From Virgibacillus doumboii (GTDB lineage Bacteria; Bacillota; Bacilli; Bacillales; Amphibacillaceae), in NCBI RefSeq assembly GCF_902806455.1, contig NZ_CADCWQ010000001.1, positions 496,001-560,000 of the forward strand: a DNA stretch of 64,000 nt, written 5' to 3'. Positions 27,964 through 38,606 of this stretch are shown here, one piece after another. How positions within the stretch are numbered: position 1 is the stretch's first letter; every line of letters starts with the position of its first letter. Under the pieces are notes generated by a model. That model had not been told where the DNA came from. It searched no databases and saw nothing but the letters and a program-made list of their open reading frames with translations. The position numbers and the translations under genes are program-made.

Positions 27964-28118
27964 CGTCTTTCCTCCTCTCATATTTAACGTTAGCAGAGGG
28001 GGAAATGACAGTAAAATCAATTAAACTTATATCCTATAAGAAAAAATCATGAATAACATTTATGAGTTTTATTAATAACATATGAATATTTTTTATAGTG
28101 TAAATAGTAAAAAAACAC

Positions 28119-28146
28119 TTGAAGCGCTTTCATAAATTGTTATAAT
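28119..28146 (+). promoter_or_regulatory. Promoter with overlapping cre-like site, plus GntR operator candidate downstream
   Basis: -35 TTGAAG (28119-28124), 16-nt spacer, -10 TATAAT (28141-28146). TTGAAGCGCTTTCA at 28119-28132 matches the CcpA cre site in its right half perfectly, with two mismatches on the left. Slightly downstream, CTTAAT (28159-28164) and ATTAAG (28174-28179) form an inverted repeat that could bind the GntR protein encoded next. Confidence 0.5.
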
Positions 28147-28205
28147 AATAATACAAATCTTAATACAACTTTTATTAAGAAAATTCTTAGAAAGCGGAGA
28201 TTAAT

Positions 28206-28973
28206 TTGAAAAGTAAACTGGATATGCTTGAACAGTCTCTTGATACAAACAGTGGAATTCCATTACACATCCAAGTCAGAGACATTATCAGAAAAGAAGT
28301 TCTTCAAAAGAAGTTAGTAGATGAGAATGGAAAAGTGGAAACAGAGCATGCACTTATGGAAAGGTTTGGAGTCAGTCGCGTAACAATCAGGAATGCATTA
28401 AAAATGCTGGTTGATGAAGGAGTAATTATACGTGAAAGAGGTAGAGGCACTTTTTTAAGAATAAACCATCCGGAGAACTGGACGGGCAGACTACTGGGCT
28501 TCACTGAAATTATTAAAGAGTCAGGTTTTGTTCCAGATGCCCAAATCACCAAACAGGGATATGGAGTACAGGAAGCAATGGAAAGTGAACTAAAATCTAA
28601 GCTGAATACAGAGAGAACATGGGAGTTAAAACGTATACGGTTTGCAGATACCCATCCCACTGCTGTTGAACATGCATTTTATCCTGCTAAGTATGGCCCT
28701 TCATTAGAAGAGCAGGATTTAAAAAGTATTGCGATCTATAAATACTTTGAGGAAGAACTTAATGTTTACCTGAATGAAGCTAAGCAGATGATAAGCGCTG
28801 TAAATGCAGATGCTGAATCTGCAGCCTTACTGAAAGTAAAGGAGGGGGATGCATTATTGTATATAGAAAGGATTACTTACTCTTCCGATTCCACGCCAAT
28901 TGAATTTTTAAAAGCAATATATCGACCTGATCATTTTCAGTACCTAATTAAACTATCGAGAAAAGGATTATAA
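28206..28973 (+). CDS. GntR-family regulator, HutC/UTRA subfamily
   Basis: 255 aa from TTG 28206 with GGAG 6 nt upstream. N-terminal winged helix (PLHIQVRDIIRKEVLQKK; ERFGVSRVTIRNALKMLVDEG; ERGRGTFL) at residues ~20-85, and a C-terminal UTRA ligand domain (residues ~100-250) ending VKEGDALLYIERITYSSDSTPIEF. Proteins of this type usually repress nearby catabolic genes until a small sugar, amino acid or phosphate ester binds. It sits between the divergent TauE/glpD pair and the sulfatase operon and is well placed to control both. Confidence 0.88.
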   Translation: MKSKLDMLEQSLDTNSGIPLHIQVRDIIRKEVLQKKLVDENGKVETEHALMERFGVSRVTIRNALKMLVDEGVIIRERGRGTFLRINHPENWTGRLLGFTEIIKESGFVPDAQITKQGYGVQEAMESELKSKLNTERTWELKRIRFADTHPTAVEHAFYPAKYGPSLEEQDLKSIAIYKYFEEELNVYLNEAKQMISAVNADAESAALLKVKEGDALLYIERITYSSDSTPIEFLKAIYRPDHFQYLIKLSRKGL

Positions 28974-29015
28974 AAATCATTTATACAGACTATCACTTTT
29001 TCAGGAGGAATTAGA

Positions 29016-30635
29016 ATGGCAAAGAAACCGAATGTACTACTTATATTGAATGATGATATGGGTTATTCAGATATAGGGTGCTATGGGGGAGAAGTAGAAA
29101 CGCCCAACCTGGATCGACTAGCAGCGAATGGTGTTCGTTTTACCCAGTTTTATAATACAGCGCGGTGCAGTCCTTCGAGAGCATCTTTGCTCACAGGGTT
29201 GCATCCACATCAGACAGGAATTGGAATCCTGACATATGATAATGGTCCTGAAGGGTATCCCGGTGATCTGAACAATGAATGTGTAACGATTGCGGAAGTC
29301 TTGAAGGATAACGGATATAAGACATATATGAGCGGTAAGTGGCATATAGCCAAGAGCTTGAAAGAGCCATCAGAAAACTGGCCGCTGCAGCGAGGATTTG
29401 ATGATTTTTTTGGAACCATAATCGGTGCGGGAAGCTTTTATGACCCTAACACGCTGACCAGGGGCAACAAAAATATTGAACATGAAACGAAAGAAAATGA
29501 AGAGTTTTATTATACAGATGCGATTAGTGATCAGGCAGTTCAGTACATAAAGAACCATGCTGATAAAGAAAATGATACTCCATTTTTCCAATATGTTGCC
29601 TATACCGCACCACACTGGCCATTGCACGCAAAAGAAAAAGACATAGAAAAATACAAAGGCCGGTTTGACAAGGGATGGGACACACTTAGAGAAGAACGGT
29701 TAAACAGATTAGTGGAAATGGGAATTCTTGATGAGAACTGGAAACTTACAGAGCGTGATCCGAGCCAGCCTGCATGGGAGGATGCTGATGATAAAGAATG
29801 GCTGCAAAGATGTATGGAAGTGTATGCAGCTCAAATAGACAGTATGGACCAGGGGATTGGCAGAATTATAGATTCTCTGGAAGAAACAGATCAACTTGAT
29901 AATACTATTGTTATTTTTCTTTCCGATAATGGTGCCTGTGCGGAAGATATCCCATTAAATGTTTCTGTAGATGAACTTACAGAAAATCTGATGATTGCAA
30001 AGTCACATACCAGAAATGGAGAGGAAGTAAGATTTGGTAATGAACCTTCAATAATGCCTGGCCCTGAAGACACCTATCAAAGTTATGGTACAGCATGGGC
30101 TAATCTATCAAATTCTCCTTTCCGGTTATATAAGCACTGGGTCCATGAAGGGGGAATATCAACACCATTAATCTTCCATTGGCCTGAAGGAATTAGGGAT
30201 AAGGGTTCATTGAGACACTCACCAGGTCAGTTGACAGATATTATGGCAACCATTGTGGAGATAACCGGGGCGAAATACCCGGAGATTTATAACGGAAATA
30301 AAATTTTACCACTCGAAGGCAGAAGTTTGACTCCGATTATACAGGATGATCATGCTGATGAAACTCCTTTATTCTGGGAACATGAAGGAAATGCCGCTAT
30401 CAGAATAGGGAAATGGAAGCTGGTCAAAAAGTATCCTGAGCTATGGGAATTGTTTGATATGCAGGAAGACAGAACTGAACTAAATAATTTAGCTGATCAG
30501 TATCCGGAATTTGTGGAAGAAATGGCATTGAAATACGAAAAATGGGCGAACAGATGCCGGGTTGTTCCGCGAGATAAAATTCTTAGCATAATGGAATCAA
30601 GCGGAACAAATAAGGCATTCTGGGAAGAAGATTAA
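29016..30635 (+). CDS. Type I (formylglycine) sulfatase, arylsulfatase-like
   Basis: 539 aa. The metal-binding ND-D at residues 12-14 and the sulfatase signature C-S-P-S-R at residues 51-55 followed by LLTG. Cys51 is the residue converted to formylglycine. Further ligands in APHWPLHA and FLSDNGA. It resembles AtsA-type bacterial sulfatases. No signal peptide (it starts MAKKPNVLLILNDD), so it acts in the cytoplasm. It hydrolyses a sulfate ester to alcohol and sulfate. The next gene is its maturase and a TRAP importer follows, suggesting that the sulfated substrate is taken up intact. Substrate unknown. Confidence 0.92.
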   Translation: MAKKPNVLLILNDDMGYSDIGCYGGEVETPNLDRLAANGVRFTQFYNTARCSPSRASLLTGLHPHQTGIGILTYDNGPEGYPGDLNNECVTIAEVLKDNGYKTYMSGKWHIAKSLKEPSENWPLQRGFDDFFGTIIGAGSFYDPNTLTRGNKNIEHETKENEEFYYTDAISDQAVQYIKNHADKENDTPFFQYVAYTAPHWPLHAKEKDIEKYKGRFDKGWDTLREERLNRLVEMGILDENWKLTERDPSQPAWEDADDKEWLQRCMEVYAAQIDSMDQGIGRIIDSLEETDQLDNTIVIFLSDNGACAEDIPLNVSVDELTENLMIAKSHTRNGEEVRFGNEPSIMPGPEDTYQSYGTAWANLSNSPFRLYKHWVHEGGISTPLIFHWPEGIRDKGSLRHSPGQLTDIMATIVEITGAKYPEIYNGNKILPLEGRSLTPIIQDDHADETPLFWEHEGNAAIRIGKWKLVKKYPELWELFDMQEDRTELNNLADQYPEFVEEMALKYEKWANRCRVVPRDKILSIMESSGTNKAFWEED

Positions 30636-30660
30636 TTTTTTTCAATAGAGGGGGTTTTAG

Positions 30661-31599
30661 GTGGAGAAGCAAATTGGGTGTTGCAGCGTAAGTAGAAATT
30701 CTGGCGTATACATTTCAGATACCTCTACAGTTACAAAGAGTAAAAAAGTTAACACCAATGACATGGTTTATTTATCAGGCGGAACTTTTTTAATGGGGAC
30801 TGAAAGTGAAGAAGGTTTTCCGACAGACGGGGAAGGCCCCGTAAAGGAAGTAACAGTTCAACCTTTTTATATTGATCCATGTACTGTTACAAACAAACAA
30901 TTTGAAGAATTTAGTAGCCAGACGGGGTATACGACAGATGCAGAAAAGTTTGGCTGGTCCTTTGTTTTTTATTCTTTGGTTAGTGAACAATCGAAGAAAA
31001 ATGTGGCCCAAGTCGTAAGGGATACACCATGGTGGTGGGCTGTAAAAGGAGCCAGTTGGAAACACCCGGAAGGTCCGGACTCAACTATTAAAGACAGAAT
31101 GGACCATCCAGTAGTACATGTATCCTGGAATGACGCAAAGGCGTTTTGTGAGTGGAGTGGAAAGCGTTTACTTACTGAATCGGAGTGGGAGTTCGCTGCC
31201 CGGGGAGGTTTGGTAGGTAAAAGGTTTCCATGGGGAGACAATCTCCATCCTAAAGGTGAATTCATGTGTAATATTTGGCAGGGTGATTTTCCGAAACATA
31301 ATTCTGCTAAGGATGGATACCTGTCAACTGCTCCGGCCAAGTCGTTTCCTGCTAACAATTATGGACTTTATAATGTTTCAGGCAATGTGTGGGAATGGTG
31401 CGCAGATTGGTTCAGCACTCATTCAAAAGGAGAAGAAAACAACTTTGAAGATCCATTGGGTGAAACTAAAGTAATTAAAGGTGGCTCTTACTTATGTCAT
31501 GTTTCTTATTGTAATAGGTATCGTGTGGCAGCTAGAAGTTCTAATACACCGGATAGTTCAACAGGTCATATGGGGTTTCGCTGTGCAGCAGATGGGTAG
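30661..31599 (+). CDS. Formylglycine-generating enzyme (SUMF1/FGE type)
   Basis: 312 aa from GTG 30661, with GAGGGGG 6 nt upstream. Full FGE-sulfatase domain, with both active-site cysteines present: Cys279 in GGSYLC and Cys284 in VSYC, followed by NTPDSSTGHMGFRC. This closely follows the copper-dependent aerobic FGE pattern, so it should convert Cys51 of the neighbouring sulfatase. No signal peptide, consistent with a cytosolic sulfatase. Many SUMF1-like proteins lack the cysteine pair, so its presence makes a true maturase likely. The first ~35 residues are not part of the domain. Confidence 0.9.
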   Translation: MEKQIGCCSVSRNSGVYISDTSTVTKSKKVNTNDMVYLSGGTFLMGTESEEGFPTDGEGPVKEVTVQPFYIDPCTVTNKQFEEFSSQTGYTTDAEKFGWSFVFYSLVSEQSKKNVAQVVRDTPWWWAVKGASWKHPEGPDSTIKDRMDHPVVHVSWNDAKAFCEWSGKRLLTESEWEFAARGGLVGKRFPWGDNLHPKGEFMCNIWQGDFPKHNSAKDGYLSTAPAKSFPANNYGLYNVSGNVWEWCADWFSTHSKGEENNFEDPLGETKVIKGGSYLCHVSYCNRYRVAARSSNTPDSSTGHMGFRCAADG

Positions 31600-31648
31600 T
31601 AAGTAGGCTATAAAGAATAAAAATGTATGTAAAGAGGAGAGTTATTCA

Positions 31649-32725
31649 ATGATTAAAAGGTCAATTAGTATTTTCCTGGTATTGATTTTTGTTGGTGTAT
31701 TGGTTGGTTGTAGTCAGTCGGGGAGCGGAGAAACTTCATCAGGAGATGCAGAGTATACTTTTAAGATTGCGAACGTATTGTCAAAAGAGGATGTAACCAG
31801 TAAAGGGCTTGATAAATTTGCTGAACTCGTAGAGAAAAAGTCTGATGGAAATATTCAAATCGATGTATTGCATGGTGGGCAACTAGGATCAGGGGTTGAA
31901 ACTTTTGAAGCTGTAAAAAATGGTAATTTAGATTTTGCTGCTGATTCTTTTGCAAACCTGGCAAGCATTACTCCAGCCTTTGAAATGTTCCATTTACCAT
32001 TTTTGTTTGAATCACGGAATCAGTTCTTAAATACAATGAATAGTGAAAAAGTACAAGAAAGAGTCAATAAAGAATTAGAAGAAGTTAACTTAAAGTGGTT
32101 TACAACATTGGAAATTGGTGGTCCACGGGTTATTGGGACTTCCGAAGAGAAAATTCAATCACTGGAGGATTTGGAAGGACTAAAATTCCGTGCATCCCGG
32201 TCCCCGCTTGAGATTGCAAGTCAGGAGGCATGGGGAGCTAAAGGGGTAACTGTTGACTGGCCAGAAACACCTGAAGCAGTACGACTTGGAATGGTCGACG
32301 GTTTAACTGTTCCTTATGCGAGCTTTTACTCTGCAAAGTTTCATGAGGGTGATCTAATCAACTATATAGCAGATGTAAACTTCCAAACATATGCATCTGT
32401 AATGGTAGTTAATTCTGAAATGTGGGCGGAATTACCTGACGATGTCAAAAAGATATTGACAGAGGCCGAAAAGGAGGCACGTGAATGGCATGTTGATTTT
32501 CTCGGAGACTATATTACAGAGAATATAAATAAGATGAAAGCAGAAGGAGTAGAAGTTTATACGCTTCCAGAAGAGGAAGTTCAAAAAATAAAAGAAGTCA
32601 CTAAGGAAAAAGTCTGGGGAGAATTTGTTGGAAAAGAAGGAATGCCTCAGGATAAATTGGACTTAATTTTGGAAGAAAGAGGTTCAGTTGGTGAAGGTGG
32701 TTGGGGCTACCAAATTGATGGCTGA
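31649..32725 (+). CDS. TRAP transporter substrate-binding lipoprotein (DctP family)
   Basis: 358 aa. N-terminal lipoprotein signal with lipobox LVGC and lipidated Cys21, then a low-complexity Gly/Ser linker. DctP-fold landmarks: SKGLDKFAELVEKKSDGNIQIDV, the FHLPFLF segment, and the anion-binding Arg in LKFRASRSP. TRAP systems use a sodium gradient to import organic acids, sulfonates and related anions. It would capture the substrate at the outer membrane face. Followed by a perfect 15-bp stem-loop before the permease genes. Confidence 0.92.
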   Translation: MIKRSISIFLVLIFVGVLVGCSQSGSGETSSGDAEYTFKIANVLSKEDVTSKGLDKFAELVEKKSDGNIQIDVLHGGQLGSGVETFEAVKNGNLDFAADSFANLASITPAFEMFHLPFLFESRNQFLNTMNSEKVQERVNKELEEVNLKWFTTLEIGGPRVIGTSEEKIQSLEDLEGLKFRASRSPLEIASQEAWGAKGVTVDWPETPEAVRLGMVDGLTVPYASFYSAKFHEGDLINYIADVNFQTYASVMVVNSEMWAELPDDVKKILTEAEKEAREWHVDFLGDYITENINKMKAEGVEVYTLPEEEVQKIKEVTKEKVWGEFVGKEGMPQDKLDLILEERGSVGEGGWGYQIDG

Positions 32726-32749
32726 ATTAATTAAAAACAACTAACTAAT

Positions 32750-32783
32750 CTAATTGGAGGTATAGAATTATACCTCCAATTAG
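32750..32783 (+). other. Intercistronic stem-loop between binding protein and TRAP permeases
   Basis: CTAATTGGAGGTATA (32750-32764) and TATACCTCCAATTAG (32769-32783) form a perfect 15-bp stem with a GAAT loop. No T-run follows, so it is better read as an mRNA-stabilising or attenuating hairpin. This would keep binding-protein levels above permease levels. The left arm hides a GGAGG. Confidence 0.8.
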
Positions 32784-32805
32784 AAATACAGGGAGAAATT
32801 TAATT

Positions 32806-33342
32806 ATGAGTAGACAAACTACTGTCAATTCTTTAATGAAAATAGACAAGATACTGTCGAAAACTGTAGAAATTATTTGCGTCCTTCTTCTAATTGCTAC
32901 AGTTACAACTATATCTGTCTCCATATTTACCCGCTTCGTAATCTTTTACCCCTTGAACTTCGCGGATGCTTTAGGAAAATATATGATGATGTGGATGGCC
33001 TTTCTTGGTTCAGGTTTAGCAATTAAAGCGGGTGAACATATTGCAGTTGATATGTTTATGGATAAGTTAAACGCCAAGAACAGGAAAATCCTATTAGTTA
33101 TCATAGATGTACTAATTTCTATTTTCCTAATATTTCTTATTTATTATGGATGGATTTTCGCGTTAAGTGGAAAAGGTTCACATGATCCTTTTGTGTTTGG
33201 AATAAGTATGATGATTCCATATTTGTCTGTACCAGTAGGATTTGCCTATATTCTGGTTCAACTTAATATAACTACTATATTAAGGGTTTTAAAGGAAGAT
33301 CCTGATCCAGCTGTAAAAGAAAAATCATTACTTCCAGATTAA
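32806..33342 (+). CDS. TRAP transporter small permease (DctQ family)
   Basis: 178 aa with four membrane spans. Family pattern: FADALGKYMMMWMAFLGSGLAIKAGEHIAVD at residues ~47-78. It forms the integral membrane complex with the large subunit encoded 20 nt downstream. GGGAG lies upstream of the ATG, after the stem-loop. Confidence 0.9.
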   Translation: MSRQTTVNSLMKIDKILSKTVEIICVLLLIATVTTISVSIFTRFVIFYPLNFADALGKYMMMWMAFLGSGLAIKAGEHIAVDMFMDKLNAKNRKILLVIIDVLISIFLIFLIYYGWIFALSGKGSHDPFVFGISMMIPYLSVPVGFAYILVQLNITTILRVLKEDPDPAVKEKSLLPD

Positions 33343-33362
33343 GAAAGAGGTGAACTTTTAAT

Positions 33363-34646
33363 ATGACAATGATCATTTATGTAGCGGTGTTTCTGTTACT
33401 TATAGCTATTAGTGTTCCGATTGCATTCTCCTTAGGGATATCGACTATGCTGGCTTTTGTTATGACCGGCGACCCACTGGACTTATTCGCTCAGCGATTA
33501 TGGACAGGGTTAAATAAATTTACTTTGGTAGCTATTCCCTTCTTCATTCTTGCAGGTGAACTTATGGGTGGCTCAGGAATCTTAATCCGTCTATTAGATT
33601 TTGCACGATTAATTATCGGAAGAGTTAAGGGTGGTCTCCTATACATAAATATACTTGTTAGTATGTTATTTGGAGGAATTAATGGTTCAGCTGTGGCTGA
33701 TACAAGTGCAGTGGGGTCCATGTTAATTCCAGCCACTAAAAAAGAATACAAAGATCCAGAAATGGCGGCAGCTGTTACTGCTATCAGTTCAGTAGTAGGC
33801 CCAATAATACCTCCGAGTCTACCAATGCTGATTTATACTTTTGCTGCAGCCAATGTTTCAGTTGCTGCATTATTCGCAGCGGGAATTGTTCCGGGTATAT
33901 TATTAGGGTTAAGTCTAATGATTGTTACGTTTTTTATTGCCAGAAAAAGAAACTATCCCAGTGATAAAAGAAAATACACATTTAGGCAAATAATTCGTAT
34001 ACTAGGCAGGTTTATTATTGCAGCTATCCTTCCTGTTATCATGGTTGCGGGGATAGTTGGAGGGGTTGCTACTCCTACAGAGGCAGGGTGTATTGGAATT
34101 CTATATGCTTTGATTATTGGTTTCTTTGTCACCCGTGAACTAACTTTAAAGGAGACCTACAGAGCATTAGCCAGAACAATAATCATTACAGCCATCGTCA
34201 TGATTATGATTGCCGTCGGGAATGTGGCAACTTGGTGGCTCACAATCCAGGGAATTCCGGCTGATATTAGTATGTTTTTCCAAAACTTCACTAATAGTGC
34301 TGCATTATTTTTACTATTTATGTTAGTACTTTATATTTTCATAGGCTTTTTCATAGAGCAGGCAGCAGCTATGATTATGCTTGTTCCAATATTTGCACCT
34401 TTAGCTGAAACTTATGGTATCGATCCAGTTCATTTTGGTATCTTTACCGTTCTGGCTTTAGGAATTGGACTTGTAACGCCACCTGTTGGAATTTGCTTGT
34501 TTATTTCCAGCAGTATAGCCAAAGTCAAACTGCATAGAGTGTTTGTTGTATCTATTCCGTATTTAGTAGCTATGTTTGTTGTGCTTCTTCTTATAACGTT
34601 TGTTCCACAGATTTATTTGTGGTTACCACGGATGTTAGGATTCTAG
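33363..34646 (+). CDS. TRAP transporter large permease (DctM family)
   Basis: 427 aa, about 12 membrane spans. IPFFILAGELMGGSGI, SAVADTSAVGSMLIPA and VVGPIIPPSLPMLIY are typical DctM segments, as is FGIFTVLALGIGLVTPPVG near the C-terminus. It is the channel-forming subunit of the importer. AAGAGGTG lies upstream. Likely substrate, from context, is a sulfate ester or a related anion handled by the neighbouring sulfatase. Confidence 0.93.
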   Translation: MTMIIYVAVFLLLIAISVPIAFSLGISTMLAFVMTGDPLDLFAQRLWTGLNKFTLVAIPFFILAGELMGGSGILIRLLDFARLIIGRVKGGLLYINILVSMLFGGINGSAVADTSAVGSMLIPATKKEYKDPEMAAAVTAISSVVGPIIPPSLPMLIYTFAAANVSVAALFAAGIVPGILLGLSLMIVTFFIARKRNYPSDKRKYTFRQIIRILGRFIIAAILPVIMVAGIVGGVATPTEAGCIGILYALIIGFFVTRELTLKETYRALARTIIITAIVMIMIAVGNVATWWLTIQGIPADISMFFQNFTNSAALFLLFMLVLYIFIGFFIEQAAAMIMLVPIFAPLAETYGIDPVHFGIFTVLALGIGLVTPPVGICLFISSSIAKVKLHRVFVVSIPYLVAMFVVLLLITFVPQIYLWLPRMLGF

Positions 34647-34683
34647 TGGGAAGGCTTATACTATACGCAGAAAGGTGTTAAAC

Positions 34684-35580
34684 ATGAGAGTAGGCAATTT
34701 GGAAACGTTTTGTCAGGTGGTCGAGGAAGGAAGCATAAGTAAGGTTGCTAAGATAAATTATATTACACAACCTGCTATCACCAAGCAGATTCGCCAATTG
34801 GAAAGTACTTATGGAACAAAATTGTTCGAAAGGGTGAACGGCAACTTACGTGTCACCAAAAACGGAGAAAAATTGTATGAACTAGCTAAAAAAATAGTAT
34901 TTCAATACGACCAGTCATTCCAAATTATAAATGAACTCAAAGGGGAAGAAAACAAGAATCTTAAAATTGGTTCTTCATTTACGATTGGGGAATATTTCCT
35001 CCCAGCAACTTTGGGTGAGTTTAAAAAAATTCATCCAGATATTGAGATTGCATTGGAAGTTAGCAGTACTCCTAATATATTGGAAAGTATTAAAGAAAAT
35101 AAAGCAGGGATTGCATTAGTTGAGGGTATAGTTAAAGATGAGAGTTTAACTGTTAGTAAGTTTGCCGAAGATGAATTGGTATTAGTGTGTTCTCCTAACC
35201 ATTCCGTTTTAGGAGAAGTAGATTCGGTCACATTGGATGATTTATCAAGTGAGAAATTTATATGGCGCGAGGAAAATTCAGGGTTAAGACTGCTCGTAGA
35301 AGATATATTAGAGAAAAATGATGCGCTGGAAAACATCAACATATATATGGAACTGGGAAGTACTCAGGCAATAAAGGGTGCAGTTGAAGCAGATTTAGGG
35401 ATAGCCCTACTATCGGAGATCGTAGTGGAGCGGGAACTAAAAAACGGTTCCCTGAGAAAAATTTTTATTGAAAATGTTGATTTTAAAAGAGACCTCTGGT
35501 TTGTAAAGCAAAAAGATAGCTTCATAAGTTCCATTGAAAAGGAGTTTAAGGAGTTTTTGACAGATTTAAGGAAGACTTGA
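34684..35580 (+). CDS. LysR-family transcriptional regulator
   Basis: 298 aa from ATG 34684, with AAAGGTG 6 nt upstream; the GTG at 34675 lies inside that site. N-terminal winged helix (LETFCQVVEEGSISKVAKINYITQPAITKQIRQLE) and a C-terminal periplasmic-binding-like effector domain. It is encoded in the same direction as the TRAP genes it follows, rather than divergently as many LysR genes are, so it may act at a distance on the operon. It is the second regulator in the cluster besides the GntR protein. Confidence 0.88.
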   Translation: MRVGNLETFCQVVEEGSISKVAKINYITQPAITKQIRQLESTYGTKLFERVNGNLRVTKNGEKLYELAKKIVFQYDQSFQIINELKGEENKNLKIGSSFTIGEYFLPATLGEFKKIHPDIEIALEVSSTPNILESIKENKAGIALVEGIVKDESLTVSKFAEDELVLVCSPNHSVLGEVDSVTLDDLSSEKFIWREENSGLRLLVEDILEKNDALENINIYMELGSTQAIKGAVEADLGIALLSEIVVERELKNGSLRKIFIENVDFKRDLWFVKQKDSFISSIEKEFKEFLTDLRKT

Positions 35581-35604
35581 GACAAAAAAAGGAGAGATTA
35601 CTAA

Positions 35605-37092
<1,488 letters not shown>

Positions 37093-37164
37093 AGAAATAA
37101 TTATCTGATTTTAATATGTTGGGGGAGAAGATAGTAGAAACTGGGAAGTAACTGCGATATGCTA

Positions 37165-37200
37165 AATAACTCCTAATTCCTGAAGGAACTAGGAGTTATT
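37165..37200. other. Stem-loop after glpK
   Basis: AATAACTCCTA (37165-37175) pairs with TAGGAGTTATT (37190-37200), and the loop contains an inner TTCC/GGAA stem. There is no T-run on the plus strand. It could be a 3' end structure for the glpK transcript. Confidence 0.5.
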
Positions 37201-37297
37201 AGGAAAGAGATTAAGAAAGAACTTATTAAGAAAGTAACTAATGTTGAAGAATTTCTTAAAGAATTTAAGTTAAAATTTGATAAGAACTAATAAAAAA

Positions 37298-37340
37298 TTA
37301 ATCAGCCCGTTCTATGAAGAATATTTGCCGGGCTGATTAA
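37298..37340 (-). terminator. Terminator-like hairpin, minus-strand orientation
   Basis: TTAATCAGCCCG (37298-37309) pairs perfectly with CGGGCTGATTAA (37329-37340). The A-run just before it gives a T-run on the minus strand, so it would stop transcription coming from the IS66 side. Confidence 0.5.
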
Positions 37341-37436
37341 CCAGTAGAAATCGGATTACAAGTAGTAGAACGCTAAGCGGCTATCATTGGAGGCTTTTAG
37401 GTATATGTTGAATAGTTGATACGACTTCCCAGATTC

Positions 37437-37544
37437 TTATAGTAACATATCTTTTATAATTTCATCTATTTCAAAGTTCGTTTCAAAATTATCCTCCATT
37501 AGTGTTTGTATGGATGAACCGTCCCCCCAAGATAGATTCCACAC
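37437..37544 (-). pseudogene. Short acidic frame, possible tail of a lost gene
   Basis: 35 codons from a GTG, with an acidic, helical C-terminus (MEDNFETNFEIDEIIKDMLL). Stops lie directly upstream and there is no clear ribosome binding site. I do not recognise the family. It may be the end of a deleted protein. Confidence 0.2.
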
Positions 37545-37856
37545 TTATATCTACTCTCAAAGATTACGAGGTCGCCGATTTGTTGCTGGTGATTTGATAT
37601 GGTAAGTCGAAAAAGTTGTTCCTTTAATTTAATAAACGAGTGTTTAGTTTTCTATTATGTCTCAATATCATAAAATCATATGTTTCCGGAGTGAACTATT
37701 AATCTCAGTCTTAATAAGTATTCAATTTTATGTTGTTTTACTGGAATTTATGGATAACTAATTCTTGGACACAGTAAGCGACAAATAGAATACACGTTTT
37801 AATCACAGAGTTGCCGTGCGATAATCTTCTTAGAAATTAATTCGGGAGGTTATGCA

Positions 37857-38189
37857 ATGACTCTCAAAGACAAAAGAATAGAATGGAAAGCGCGCTATGA
37901 CGACTGGAAAGGAAGTGGGCAGAGTATTGCTGAATGGTGCCGGGATCAAGAGATCAAAGTCCATCAAATGTATTATTGGGTTCAGCGATTTGAGAAAGAT
38001 ATGATTTCTCTGGAAGCGGGGACAACGGAAACGCAGTGGCTTACTGTTCAAATGGACGACGAACCAATTTACTCCAAAGACCAGGGGCCCATCTTTATTC
38101 ATGTTGGTGCCATTTCTGTTGAGGTGCGACCGGGAGCCAATGTCCGATTACTGTCAGATGTCATACATATCCTGCAGAATCAAAACTAA
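37857..38189 (+). CDS. tnpA: IS66 accessory protein TnpA (diverged copy)
   Basis: 110 aa, two residues longer than in the other copies because of an insertion near DDEPIYSKDQGP. The helix-turn-helix segment IAEWCRDQEIKVHQMYYW is unchanged. Probable DNA-binding accessory factor. The stop overlaps the tnpB ATG by one base (TAATG), unlike the ATGA overlap in the other copies. GGGAGG precedes the start. Confidence 0.9.
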   Translation: MTLKDKRIEWKARYDDWKGSGQSIAEWCRDQEIKVHQMYYWVQRFEKDMISLEAGTTETQWLTVQMDDEPIYSKDQGPIFIHVGAISVEVRPGANVRLLSDVIHILQNQN

Positions 38190-38539
38190 TGAACTTTCAA
38201 TTTGATCGGGTGTACCTGGCCCGCGGCAGCACTGATCTTCGTAAATCTATTGATGGGCTTGCAGTCATTGTAAAAGAATGCTTTGACCTCAATCCCTTTT
38301 CCCCTAGCCTGTTCGTGTTCTGTAATCGAAAACGTGATAAGCTAAAGATTTTACAGTGGGAGAATAACGGGTTTTGGTTGCATTATCGCCGTTTGGAAAG
38401 GGGCACATTTCATTGGCCATCGGAAAAGGAGACGGCACCAATGAATATTAGCTCGCGCCAGCTTCGCTGGTTGCTGGATGGTTTATCCATTGAACAGAAG
38501 CAAGCACACCGGGAAGTCAAAGCACGCACCATTCTATAA
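38189..38539 (+). CDS. tnpB: IS66 accessory protein TnpB (diverged copy)
   Basis: 116 aa, IS66 Orf2 family with the conserved YLARGSTDLRKSIDGLA and FVFCNRKRDKLKI segments. Nearly identical to the other copies (changes such as DLN for DLD and SSRQ for TPRQ). Full length and in frame, so still potentially functional. Confidence 0.92.
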   Translation: MNFQFDRVYLARGSTDLRKSIDGLAVIVKECFDLNPFSPSLFVFCNRKRDKLKILQWENNGFWLHYRRLERGTFHWPSEKETAPMNISSRQLRWLLDGLSIEQKQAHREVKARTIL

Positions 38540-38606
38540 AAGTTTGAAATATGGAAATACAGGAATTCGACTAGGCAAATCGGATTCCTTTTCGTATACT
38601 TATCTT

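Larger units (their letters stand above)
37093..37773. other. Gene-poor stretch between glpK and IS66 copy 2 kb downstream
   Basis: It holds two stable hairpins (see 37165 and 37298) and no confident gene. A lysine-rich open stretch runs on the plus strand to a stop near 37290. A 35-codon minus-strand frame lies at 37437-37544. Both look like gene tails but match nothing I recognise. Confidence 0.5.
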
